From NCBI GenBank assembly GCA_014874485.1, contig JADBJK010000075.1:1-64000 (forward strand): a DNA stretch of 64,000 bases, written 5' to 3'. This DNA comes from Chloroflexota bacterium. GTDB lineage: Bacteria; Chloroflexota; Anaerolineae; DTLA01. A program made the translations under genes and the position numbers. Below the pieces are notes generated by a model. The model made no database searches and was not told the DNA's origin. It saw only the letters and a list, made by a program, of their open reading frames with translations. Shown here one piece after another: positions 50,716 to 58,910 of this stretch (position 1 is its first letter; every line of letters starts with the position of its first letter).

Positions 50716-50765
50716 GTCCCGGCCTCCTTTCTGATGTAATTTGGCAGTTCCAATAATCTGCCTCC

Positions 50766-50794
50766 ATTGTAGGGGGATATGGCCCGGCCTTCAA
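50766..50794 (-). promoter_or_regulatory. flp: Predicted promoter of flp and the tad locus
   Basis: On the minus strand: -35 TTGAAG, 17-bp spacer, -10 TACAAT; transcript start expected near 50759, giving a ~45-base leader. It lies about 80 bp from the divergent subtilase promoter. Confidence 0.65.
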
Positions 50795-50874
50795 TAGGAA
50801 AGGGGTACTATCCCCATTCGCCCGAAAGTTTGTCAGACATGGGGGCGGGAAGTTTAAAAAGACCGCAAAAACCC

Positions 50875-50903
50875 TTGACATCTGCGCAATCGTGCCGTAA
50901 AAT
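50875..50903 (+). promoter_or_regulatory. Consensus promoter of the subtilase transcript
   Basis: -35 TTGACA (perfect), 17-bp spacer, -10 TAAAAT. The next plus-strand gene starts about 460 bases downstream, so the transcript has a long leader. Confidence 0.7.
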
Positions 50904-50910
50904 AGAAGAT

Positions 50911-51370
50911 GCAAACCGGTGGGATTGGTGGGACGGTTCCATCTTCTGTTGCAGATCGTACGCACGCGGTTCTGTTCGGTCATTGCGAGCGAAGCAATCT
51001 CGGACAGTAACATCGGGTTGATGGTGCGCAGGGTATCCTGCACCAGAAATGGGCGCTTGCGCCCAAGGCGGGCAGAATCTATTTCTCCATGAAGTCTCCG
51101 TGGTCAGCGTGCCGGGTGTTGCAACAACCGGCAAGGATTCATCGCATGTTCGTGGCGGGGGCGCTTGCCCTTGGATTAGGTGCGTCCGAGCAAGACGGTC
51201 GCCGTTGACCTCGTTTCGCAGAGGCCTTTTCATCGGATCGGGGTGCAAGAGAATACCTGAAAGGGGGTGATGTACGCGCTTAGGAAAGGCCGGCCCATGA
51301 GCAGTATCCGCTCTTCAATCGCGTCAACGGTCCTTTGGTAGTGCAGCGAGACACAGAAAGGAGAACGAAC
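50911..51370 (+). other. Long untranslated leader of the subtilase gene
   Basis: About 460 bases with no convincing gene. It contains a partial GTCATTGCGAGCGAAGCAATC repeat near 50980, a short stem GGGCGC/GCGCCC near 51050, and a 23-codon ATG frame at 51270-51341 ending 30 bases before the subtilase ATG. A regulatory RNA is possible, but no known riboswitch core was recognised. Confidence 0.35.
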
Positions 51371-54300
51371 ATGCACGGCAAGTATTGGAAGGCCCTCGGT
51401 GTGGTCATGGCGCTGAGCATGATCCTGGCGCTGGCCGCCCCGATGGCCATGGCAAGCGGCCCCGAGACCGCGACATCGGCCTCGCTGGCCAAGATCGCCC
51501 CGACCCTGCGGCCGGTCGCCAAGGCGGGCGGCGAGACGTTGGTGGACGTCAACGTCTTCGTGGCCGAGGGGACCGACGTGAGCGGCTACATGGAGAAAGC
51601 CACCGTCCGCACCATCCTGGGGCTCACCTCTGTGGTGGGCAAGGTCAAGGCCAAGAACCTGTTCAAACTGGCCTCCGTGGATGGTGTGATGGCGGTGCTG
51701 GATCCCATGCCGTATGCGCCACCGCAGCCGGTTGACCCCGATCTGGCGACGAAGCAGGCGCAGGCCGCGGAGAAGATCCGCGAGCGGGTCGCGGCGGTGA
51801 AGGCAGCGGGCTACCCCGGCGCCTGGCAGCCCGCGTCCAGGGACGTGGAGCCGACGGGCTGGTGGGACGTGGCCGAGGGCCACAAGTCCGCAGCGGCCTG
51901 GGCCAAGGGCTTCACCGGCGAGGGCGTGAAGGTGGCCGTCATTGACTCCGGCATAGACTTCGCGCACCCCGACCTGCAGGGCACCTGGGCCGTCAACAAC
52001 GACCCCGAGTCCCCGTACTACGGCTGGCCCATCGCCTTTGACGAGTACTCCATGCTCTACTACGCCTACTACTACGGCGCGTATGGTGGGCTGGGCCTCC
52101 GCTACTTCGGCACCTGGTACGCGGACACCTCCTTCACCATCACCGAAGACAACCCCACCTGGTCGCGCACGGGCTACACCTACGTAACCCCCGGCACCAG
52201 CAAGAGCGGCGTGTACCACATCGGCTGGTACCCCGACACCGCGCTCCAGGCCTGGTGGTACGGCGAGAAGGTGGCCGTCCTGGTGGCCGACGAGCATGAG
52301 GCCGGCGTTTACGACACCGTGTACGTGGACCTGGACGACAACTACGACTTCTCGGATGAGAAGCCCGTTACCAAGGACGACCCCATCGCTTGGAAGGACA
52401 ACTGGGATTCCGAAGCGGATGCCCCGGGCAGCGATGGCTACGCCGACATCTCCGGCGGTATGGTCTACTGGATTTCCGACGGCCAGAACCATCCTCCGGG
52501 ATTTGACTGGCTGTGGGCTCCGTATGTGGACGAGTTCGCGCCTCCTGGGCCCGGCAAGGTCGTCGCGTTCATGCTGAACGACCCGCGGCTGTCTGGCGGT
52601 GATCACGGCGTCCTGTGCGCCTCGGCGGTCGTCGGCCAGGGCGTGATTGACGGCAACGCGCCTCCCTACAAGCCGGAAGGCGCGGGCGGCATGGTGCAGG
52701 GCGGCGGCAAGAACGCCAAACTCATCGCCGTGGGCAACTTCTACCGCGGCGGCTATGCTACCGACAACTACTACTTCGTGGCGCTTGGCCCCGATGGCGT
52801 CCCGGGCACGGGCGACGAGGCCGACATCGTGAGCATGTCCTACGGCGGGTCGGCCACCGACAACGACGGCTGGGACTTTGAATCTCGGTTCCAGGCGTAC
52901 CTGAACAAGGCGGCCGCGCCCAAGCTGTCGTGGCTGGCGTCCACCGGCAACGGCGCCATGGGCTACGGCACCGTGTCTCCGCCCTCGCCCTTCACCGGCA
53001 TGGGCATCGGCGCGTCCACCCAGTACGGGTCTGGCACGGACTTTGACGTCATTGAGTCCACCGACCAGATTCTGTACGGCGATGTCCAGTCCTGGTCCAA
53101 CCGCGGGCCTGGTGCGACCGGCAGCACGGGTGTCAACGTTGCCGCCAACGGCGCGTGGGGCGCGGGCGACCTGGCCCTGAACGAGGTGGGCGACGGCTGG
53201 ACCGCCTGGGAAATCTGGGGCGGCACAAGCCGGTCGTGCCCCATCGCGGCGGGCAACCTGGCGCTAGTCTACGACGCCTACAAGCAGGCCAACGGCGAGT
53301 TCCCGACCTACGAAGTAGCGCGCGAACTGTTCATGTCGGGCGCGACCGACGCCAAGCATGACCCGTTCGTGCAGGGCGCGGGCGTGGTGAACGCCGACCG
53401 CGCGACCGACGTTGCGGGCGGCATCTACGGCCTGCGCGTGTCGCCTGCGTTCTGGCAGGCCGGCGACTACCGTGGCGAGGAGATTGAAGGCTTCGCCAAC
53501 ATCGTGCACCCCGGCACCTCTGCGAGCAAGACCTTCACCCTCTACAACCACGGCACGACGGACATCACCGCCACCGTTACCGGTGCCCACATGGAGAAGG
53601 TCGGTACCGTTACGCGCCAGTTCGACGTGAACCAGGCGGAAGAGAGCGCGCCGAACTTCCAGCGGCTGGCCGACTACCTGGCTGACCTGACCCTGCTGGT
53701 TGGGCCGGGTGGGCCGTACCACGACGCCGACCTGATGGTCGCCAAGGCGTGGTTCCCGCTGGAGCACTTCAGCACGAGCAACGTGTTCACCGGGCCTCTG
53801 GCCTACGACCAGCGGTTCCGCATCATCGCCTACGACTGGAAGGACATCAACGGCGATGGCATGCTGTGGACCGACCTCAACGGCAACGGTGTGGTGAACG
53901 CGGGCGAGGACCAGGTCGGTGAGTACAACCGCTACAACTACGGCTACGACACCGGCCCGTCCTTCGGCATCACGGTGCACAACCCGGGCCAGCGGTTCCA
54001 CGACGGGTTCTTCGTCGGCATCCAGCGCCGCACGCAAGCGAAGGTGAACACGAAGACCGTGGTGAGCCTGGAGATCACGTTCTTCAAGCGGGTGGACTGG
54101 CCGTGGCTGACCATTGACACCGGCATGACCGCGGGCGAACTGGTCGTCCCGGCGGGTGGCTCGGCGACCTTCACCGCGACCCTGGACGTGCCCGAGGATG
54201 CTCCGTTGGGCGCGTACGAGGGCGTGGTGCTGGTGTCCGACCCCGGCGATGGCGTCCACAGCGGCCACGTGTCGGCCATTCCGGTAACGGCGATGGTCGC

Positions 54301-55984
54301 GGCGGATGGCGCTCAGTTCCAGTTCGGTGGCGTGGACCAGCCGCTGCCGTATAACAACGGCACGGTCAACGGCTTCCAGGATTGGTCCTGGCGGGCCGAG
54401 TCCGGCGACTGGCGGTTCTTCTTCACCGACATCCCGGATCAGGTGTTTGCTCAGGGGACCTACCTGGTGGCCAAGACCCAGTGGGGCACGTTCCCAACGG
54501 ACATTGACACGCTGATCTACGGGCCGGAAGAGGATGTCTTCTCCGACATGGCGCCGGACATCTTCGGGCCGTACACGCTGGGCTTCAAGGGCGGCAGCCC
54601 CAACAAGAACATCGGCGCGGGCATGTGGCTCTTTGACACCGCCACCGGCGGGTCGGAAGAATGGGTGTCGGCGCCCATCTCCACGGGCCTGCACCTGTTC
54701 ATGCTCCACAACGTGCTGTTCTCCGGCAAGACGATCAATGAGCCCTTCTCGGGCCAAGTGGGCACGGCGGTCCTGAACCCGTCGCTGCTCGTCATTGACG
54801 GCCGGACGAACCCGGGCGCGCTGCCGGTAACGCTGACGTCGGACCTGACGTTTGACGACATCGCGGCGACCGCCTACGGCCTGGGTGGCGTGCAGAGGTA
54901 CGAGGTGCCCGCGGTCCAGGACGACCCGGATGATCCATCCACCGCAACGTACAAGTATCCGATTACCATCAACCACGGCGGCCTGCTGGAGGCCAGCACC
55001 CATGCGGCGGCCAGCGACGTGGACCTGTTCGTGCTGTACGATGCCAACAACGACGGCGTGTTTGACTTTGACACCGAGGTCGTTGGCTCGTCCACTACGT
55101 CAACGGGCAACGAGTACGTGATGATCAAGTTCCCGGCCGACGGCAATTACCTGGTGGCCGTCCACGGCTGGGGTGTAACGGAAGGCGATCCGGTGGAGAT
55201 CACGATCAACGCGGTGCAGGGCAACGACCTGGCCGTGCAGAACGTGGTCAAGAACCCGGACGGCTCGTTCACCTTTGACGTGGCCTGGAACAAGAACTTC
55301 ACGCCTGGCATGTCCTACTGGGGTCTGGTGATGATCGGTCCGGCGAACGCGCCCGGCATCTTCCAGTTGCCGGTGTTCGCCGCGACGCCGCCCAAGCACA
55401 CCGCCACGTTCGGCGTGGCCGAGGACACGTACATCAGCGGCTGGGAGCCGGCGACGAACTTCGGTTCCCGCGCGGAACTGAGGGTTCGCCAGGGTGGGGT
55501 GAAAGCGCCGTTGCTGAAGTTTGACCTGTCCAGCATCGGCCCCGACGCCACCTTTGAGTCGGCGAAACTGACGATGTACTACCTGGGCTACGACTCCGGC
55601 CACCACGACATGACGGTGCAGGTGCACGCGCTGAAGCGCGACTGGACCGAGGACGCGGCCACGTGGCTGTTCGCGACCGGCGCGGACATGTGGGGCCAGC
55701 CCGGCGCTGCTGACACCGCGAGCGATGTGGAGCCCACTCCATTCGCCAGCGTGGTGCTCAAGCCCACCACAACGACCACCAAGGTTGAGTTTGACGTTAC
55801 CAACCTGGTGCAGCAGTGGGTGAGCGGCAGCCTGCCGAACTTCGGCATGTTGCTCAAGGGCGTCGGCAAGGTGTCCACGCAGTACACGTTCCGCTCGTCC
55901 GAGCAGCCGTACGTACCGAACCAGCAGTATGTGCCTATGCTGGAGGTGTCGTACTGGCTGGAGTCCGAGATGCCGAAGCCGTAA
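51371..55984 (+). CDS. Giant secreted subtilisin-like serine protease
   Basis: A 1537-residue exported S8 peptidase. Signal peptide 1-29 ends 'APMAMAS'; propeptide-like region about 30-165. Catalytic Asp 192 in 'VAVIDSGIDFAHPDL', His 412 in 'GGDHGVLCASAVV', oxyanion Asn 527 in 'ASTGNGAMG', and Ser 620 in 'GGTSRSCPIAAG'. The Asp-His gap of 220 residues shows a large insertion rich in Tyr/Trp/Asp, and the motifs around His and Ser depart from the usual HGTHVAG and GTSMAxP. Beta-rich repeats follow; the last ~190 residues from 'AEDTYISGWEPATNFGSRAEL' (in part) form a DNRLRE/CBM96-like domain. ATG 51371 has AAAGGAG seven bases before it. Likely an extracellular protease for polymer breakdown. Confidence 0.93.
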   Translation: MHGKYWKALGVVMALSMILALAAPMAMASGPETATSASLAKIAPTLRPVAKAGGETLVDVNVFVAEGTDVSGYMEKATVRTILGLTSVVGKVKAKNLFKLASVDGVMAVLDPMPYAPPQPVDPDLATKQAQAAEKIRERVAAVKAAGYPGAWQPASRDVEPTGWWDVAEGHKSAAAWAKGFTGEGVKVAVIDSGIDFAHPDLQGTWAVNNDPESPYYGWPIAFDEYSMLYYAYYYGAYGGLGLRYFGTWYADTSFTITEDNPTWSRTGYTYVTPGTSKSGVYHIGWYPDTALQAWWYGEKVAVLVADEHEAGVYDTVYVDLDDNYDFSDEKPVTKDDPIAWKDNWDSEADAPGSDGYADISGGMVYWISDGQNHPPGFDWLWAPYVDEFAPPGPGKVVAFMLNDPRLSGGDHGVLCASAVVGQGVIDGNAPPYKPEGAGGMVQGGGKNAKLIAVGNFYRGGYATDNYYFVALGPDGVPGTGDEADIVSMSYGGSATDNDGWDFESRFQAYLNKAAAPKLSWLASTGNGAMGYGTVSPPSPFTGMGIGASTQYGSGTDFDVIESTDQILYGDVQSWSNRGPGATGSTGVNVAANGAWGAGDLALNEVGDGWTAWEIWGGTSRSCPIAAGNLALVYDAYKQANGEFPTYEVARELFMSGATDAKHDPFVQGAGVVNADRATDVAGGIYGLRVSPAFWQAGDYRGEEIEGFANIVHPGTSASKTFTLYNHGTTDITATVTGAHMEKVGTVTRQFDVNQAEESAPNFQRLADYLADLTLLVGPGGPYHDADLMVAKAWFPLEHFSTSNVFTGPLAYDQRFRIIAYDWKDINGDGMLWTDLNGNGVVNAGEDQVGEYNRYNYGYDTGPSFGITVHNPGQRFHDGFFVGIQRRTQAKVNTKTVVSLEITFFKRVDWPWLTIDTGMTAGELVVPAGGSATFTATLDVPEDAPLGAYEGVVLVSDPGDGVHSGHVSAIPVTAMVAADGAQFQFGGVDQPLPYNNGTVNGFQDWSWRAESGDWRFFFTDIPDQVFAQGTYLVAKTQWGTFPTDIDTLIYGPEEDVFSDMAPDIFGPYTLGFKGGSPNKNIGAGMWLFDTATGGSEEWVSAPISTGLHLFMLHNVLFSGKTINEPFSGQVGTAVLNPSLLVIDGRTNPGALPVTLTSDLTFDDIAATAYGLGGVQRYEVPAVQDDPDDPSTATYKYPITINHGGLLEASTHAAASDVDLFVLYDANNDGVFDFDTEVVGSSTTSTGNEYVMIKFPADGNYLVAVHGWGVTEGDPVEITINAVQGNDLAVQNVVKNPDGSFTFDVAWNKNFTPGMSYWGLVMIGPANAPGIFQLPVFAATPPKHTATFGVAEDTYISGWEPATNFGSRAELRVRQGGVKAPLLKFDLSSIGPDATFESAKLTMYYLGYDSGHHDMTVQVHALKRDWTEDAATWLFATGADMWGQPGAADTASDVEPTPFASVVLKPTTTTTKVEFDVTNLVQQWVSGSLPNFGMLLKGVGKVSTQYTFRSSEQPYVPNQQYVPMLEVSYWLESEMPKP

Positions 55985-56016
55985 GGCGCTAGGCACTCGC
56001 GGCTTCACCGCAACAC

Positions 56017-56050
56017 AAGAGAGCCAGCCGTTTGTGCGGCTGGCTCTCTT
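56017..56050. terminator. Strong rho-independent terminator, probably bidirectional
   Basis: 14-bp perfect stem (AAGAGAGCCAGCCG / CGGCTGGCTCTCTT) with a six-base loop TTTGTG, followed by CTTT on the plus strand and TTGTGTTG on the minus strand. It lies between the convergent subtilase and lipoprotein genes and can serve both. Confidence 0.85.
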
Positions 56051-56081
56051 CTTTGGGCGTCGTCTTTTGCGACGGCCGGCG

Positions 56082-56804
56082 CTACGGCTCGCACAGCACC
56101 GCGTGGGTCAAACTGGTGTGGTAGGTGTACGCCTTGCCCTCAACGCTGAGCCGGATGAGGAACCCGGGCGTGATGACCTGGGCGTACATCATGCCGGGCT
56201 GCGGGCACCCCAGGCTGGCGTCGCTCCACATGCGCTTTTCCACCCCCACCACCTGGATGGCGCTCCTGTCCACGTTCAGGCGCGCCGCCAGGTCCGCAAT
56301 CGCCGCCTCCAGCGCGGCCTCGCTGCCATCGGGGAGCGACGCAGCAGGCGGGGCCGCAACCTCGCCGGATGCCGGTCCCTGGCACAGCGCCACCCGCTTG
56401 CCGGCCACGCGGTACGTGTAGGTCTCGCCGCCGACCCGCAGGACGATCTCCTTGCCCAGCACCAGGCCGCCGGGCTGGGCGGTGCCCTTGGCGGGCGCGC
56501 CGGGGCACAGGTCGCCGGCAGGCATCTCCTCGGTGGTGATGCTCACCAGTTCAATCTCATCGGCGGAGATGCCGAGCCGCGTCGTCAGGTCGTGCACGGC
56601 CTGTTCCAACGGCTCCGTCATCTTCCGCGGCAACGGCGTGGAAAACCCTAGACTGGGCATAGTTCCTCCTTGCACAGGCAGCGTCGCCGTGGCGTCCCCG
56701 CCCGACGGCGCGGGTAGCGTGCCGGTGGTGCCGCCTCCTGCCGGCGCGCACGCGCTGACGAGCAGCAGCACCGCGAGCAGTATCCATACGGTTCGGGCCA
56801 TCAT
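56082..56804 (-). CDS. Lipoprotein with two copies of a GCP-PG domain
   Basis: A 240-residue lipoprotein. The signal peptide ends in 'LLVSAC', with Cys about residue 19. After a Gly/Thr/Pro linker come two homologous domains: about 78-155 ('EQAVHDLTTRLGISADEIEL' to 'GETYTYRVAG...VALC') and about 170-240 ('EAAIADLAARLNVDRSAIQV' with 'SDASLGCPQPGMMYAQVITP' and 'KAYTYHTSLTHAVLC'). The second carries the full 'LGCP-PG-Y-QV-TPG' signature seen in small secreted proteins of Chloroflexota-like genomes; the first has diverged. Function unknown. ATG 56804 has GGAGG seven bases before it; a longer frame to 56870 enters repeat DNA. Confidence 0.8.
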   Translation of the reverse strand: MMARTVWILLAVLLLVSACAPAGGGTTGTLPAPSGGDATATLPVQGGTMPSLGFSTPLPRKMTEPLEQAVHDLTTRLGISADEIELVSITTEEMPAGDLCPGAPAKGTAQPGGLVLGKEIVLRVGGETYTYRVAGKRVALCQGPASGEVAAPPAASLPDGSEAALEAAIADLAARLNVDRSAIQVVGVEKRMWSDASLGCPQPGMMYAQVITPGFLIRLSVEGKAYTYHTSLTHAVLCEP

Positions 56805-56840
56805 GTCAATACCTCCAGACGCGTTCTCGCCTGCCAGCCG

Positions 56841-57493
56841 TTGACCACAGAGAAAATTGCCTGTTGTCATTGCGAGCGAAGCGAAGCAATCTCACGCTCC
56901 GTCTGTCATGCTGAGCGAAGCGAAGCATCTCGGCTAACGAGATTCTTCGGCGCTTCGCGCCTCAGAATGACAGTCTGCTGGGATTGCTTCGGGCGCTGCG
57001 CGCCCTCGCAATGACACCCCATTTGTCATTGCGAGCGAAGCGAAGCAATCTCACGCTCCGTCTGTCATGCTGAGCGAAGCGAAGCATCTCGGCTAACGAG
57101 ATTCTTCGGCGCTTCGCGCCTCAGAATGACAGCCTACCGGGATTGCTTCGGGCGCTGCGCGCCCTCGCAATGACACCCCATTTGTCATTGCGAGCGAAGC
57201 CAAGCAATCTCACGCTCCGTCTGTCATGCTGAGCGAAGCGAAGCATCTCGGCTAACGAGATTCTTCGGCGCTCTGCGCCTCAGAATGACAGCCTACCGGG
57301 ATTGCTTCGGGCGCTGCGCGCCCTCGCAATGACACCCCATTTGTCATTGCGAGCGAAGCGAAGCAATCTCCGCTTGCGACGCACCTCCGAGGTGCGTCGC
57401 AAGTGCAGCCTCAGTAGGGACAATTCATGAAATTGTCTCTACGGGCGCTGCGCGCCCTCGCAATGACTATCAAGAATCCCTGTGGCAAAGTAC
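56841..57493. repeat. Composite repeat copy 3, expanded to a 3 x 159 bp tandem array
   Basis: Left end TTGACCACAGAGAAAATTGC; right end CAAGAATCCCTGTGGCAAAG. Inside, 56863-57021, 57022-57180 and 57181-57339 are three near-identical 159-bp units and a fourth begins at 57340. Each unit holds TTGTCATTGCGAG, TGTCATGCTGAG, CTCAGAATGACA and CTCGCAATGAC modules. After the array come the TTGCGACGCACCTC hairpin (57378-57412) and a damaged ATTCATGAAT palindrome. The whole 760-bp gap between genes is this element. Confidence 0.92.
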
Positions 57494-57565
57494 AAGCCGA
57501 CTGTCGCTTGCAGGCGTCCGTCTGGTAGACGCCGCACGCGCCCGTTGAGTTCCCCGCACAGAACG

Positions 57566-57859
57566 TCAGGCTTGCAATCGTCGGTGCGCCTCGCCGGCGG
57601 AGATACCTGTAACCCGAACCCTCTTCATCCTGGCCGTTCGGCCGGACAAAATCTCCACCTGCACGACGCGGACGCCCAGCCGCTCGGCGAGAAACTTGAC
57701 CAGCGCTTCGTTCGCCGCGCCTTCCACCGGCGGGGCCGCCAGTTTCACCTTCAGCGCGCCCTGGGCGGCCCCGACGATCTCGTCCCGCTTGGCGCGCGGC
57801 GTAACCCGCACCAGGAACGTGATGGCCCCCTCCCGTTCGGTGATGGGCAGAACGTTCAT
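57566..57859 (-). CDS. yggU: DUF167 family protein (YggU-like)
   Basis: A 97-residue protein with the DUF167 core 'ITFLVRVTPRAKRDEIVG', 'ALKVKLAAPPVEGAANEALV' and 'LAERLGVRVVQVEILSGRTARMKRVRV' (in part). The fold is known from structures but the function is unsettled. ATG 57859 follows AGAGGGA; the frame upstream lies in yggT. It is the last gene of the pgeF-yggS-yggT-yggU run, seven bp after yggT. Confidence 0.9.
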   Translation of the reverse strand: MNVLPITEREGAITFLVRVTPRAKRDEIVGAAQGALKVKLAAPPVEGAANEALVKFLAERLGVRVVQVEILSGRTARMKRVRVTGISAGEAHRRLQA

Positions 57860-57866
57860 CTTCCCT

Positions 57867-58127
57867 CTATGCGCGCGGAATGAGCGAGAGCAGAATCGCT
57901 TCCACGACCTGGAGCAATACCAGCGCGACGATGGGCGTAACGTCAATCATGCCGATGGGCGGGATGACGCGGCGCAGCGGGCCGAGGATCGGCTCGGTGA
58001 TCTGATCCAGGAACGCGACGACGGGATGGAACGGGTTGACTCTGAACCAGGACAGGATGACGCGGAGCAAGATGGCCAGGCTCAACAGGTCAAACAGAAG
58101 GCGAATGAAGTTGTGCGCGATGAGCAT
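57867..58127 (-). CDS. yggT: YggT family membrane protein
   Basis: An 86-residue membrane protein with two helices and the YggT core 'FDLLSLAILLRVILSWF', 'NPFHPVVAFLDQITEPILGPLRRVIPP' (in part) and 'DVTPIVALVLLQVVEAIL'. YggT/YlmG proteins are linked with cell division and membrane organisation. ATG 58127 has GAGGGGGA before it. Its place after yggS matches the ylmD-ylmE-(ylmF)-ylmG order of Gram-positive division clusters. Confidence 0.92.
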   Translation of the reverse strand: MLIAHNFIRLLFDLLSLAILLRVILSWFRVNPFHPVVAFLDQITEPILGPLRRVIPPIGMIDVTPIVALVLLQVVEAILLSLIPRA

Positions 58128-58146
58128 AGGATTCCCCCTCGTTGGG

Positions 58147-58893
58147 TTACGAACTCCCCTGGAATATGGCCCTGCCGATGCGAACGATGGTCGCGCCCTC
58201 CTCCACGGCGATCTCAAAGTCGTCGGACATGCCCATGGAGAGGTGTTGCCACTGCGCCTGGGGCACGCGCTCGGACAGGAACTCCTGCCAGCGCCGCAGG
58301 GTCTGGAAAGAGCGGCGGATGCGGGCTTCGGGCGCGGCCAGCGGCCCCAGGGTCATCAGGCCGAGGGCCTGCAGATGAGTTGCGCCCGCCAGCGCCTGGG
58401 CCACAGCCACGACCGCCGCAGCCTGGGCGGGGTCGGTCGGGCCGATGTCGCCCGCGACGCCGTATTTGCTCGCCTCGCCGCTCGTGTTGATTTCCAGCAG
58501 GCAGGGGATTGTCCGACCGACGGCCGCCGCCCGCTTGTCCAGTTCTGCGACGAGTCTCACGCTATCCACCGAGTGGACGAAGTCAAACAGGCGGACGACC
58601 TCCCTGGCCTTGCGGCTCTGGATGTGGCCGACCATGTGCCAGGTGGGTTGTCCCTCGCCCGCGCCGATAAGGGCACGGACGGCGGGAATCTTGGCCTCGG
58701 CCTCTTCCACGCGGTTCTCGCCGAAGTGGCGCACGCCCAGTTCCCAGGCGGCAGCGACGATTTCCGCAGGCACGGTCTTGGCAACAGCGACCAGGGTGAT
58801 GGCATCGGGGCTGCGTCCCACCCGCGCGGCCGCCTCGGCAATGCGCTCGTTGACCGCACGCAGGTTGCGTTCCAGGTTCCGCGTCGCCGCCAT
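58147..58893 (-). CDS. yggS: PLP-homeostasis protein YggS/YlmE
   Basis: A 248-residue pyridoxal-phosphate-binding protein of the alanine-racemase-like fold. The cofactor Lys is in 'ITLVAVAKTVPAEIV' near residue 39; 'GVRHFGENRVEEAEAK', 'WHMVGHIQSRKAREVV', 'LEINTSGEASKYG' and 'LSMGMSDDFEIAVEEGATIVRIG' (in part) are the family signatures. It controls PLP and amino-acid balance and has no known catalytic turnover. It starts 17 bp after pgeF and ends 19 bp before yggT. Confidence 0.96.
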   Translation of the reverse strand: MAATRNLERNLRAVNERIAEAAARVGRSPDAITLVAVAKTVPAEIVAAAWELGVRHFGENRVEEAEAKIPAVRALIGAGEGQPTWHMVGHIQSRKAREVVRLFDFVHSVDSVRLVAELDKRAAAVGRTIPCLLEINTSGEASKYGVAGDIGPTDPAQAAAVVAVAQALAGATHLQALGLMTLGPLAAPEARIRRSFQTLRRWQEFLSERVPQAQWQHLSMGMSDDFEIAVEEGATIVRIGRAIFQGSS

Positions 58894-58910
58894 GGTGCGC
58901 GCCCTCCCGA

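Noticed and set aside
51270-51341. 23-codon leader peptide gene before the subtilase
   Set aside because: The purine-rich site is only two bases from the ATG and no attenuator structure or biased composition is evident; kept only as part of the leader finding.
56841-57493. Possible CRISPR array
   Set aside because: Repeats are contiguous 159-bp units without unique spacers, and no cas gene is present.
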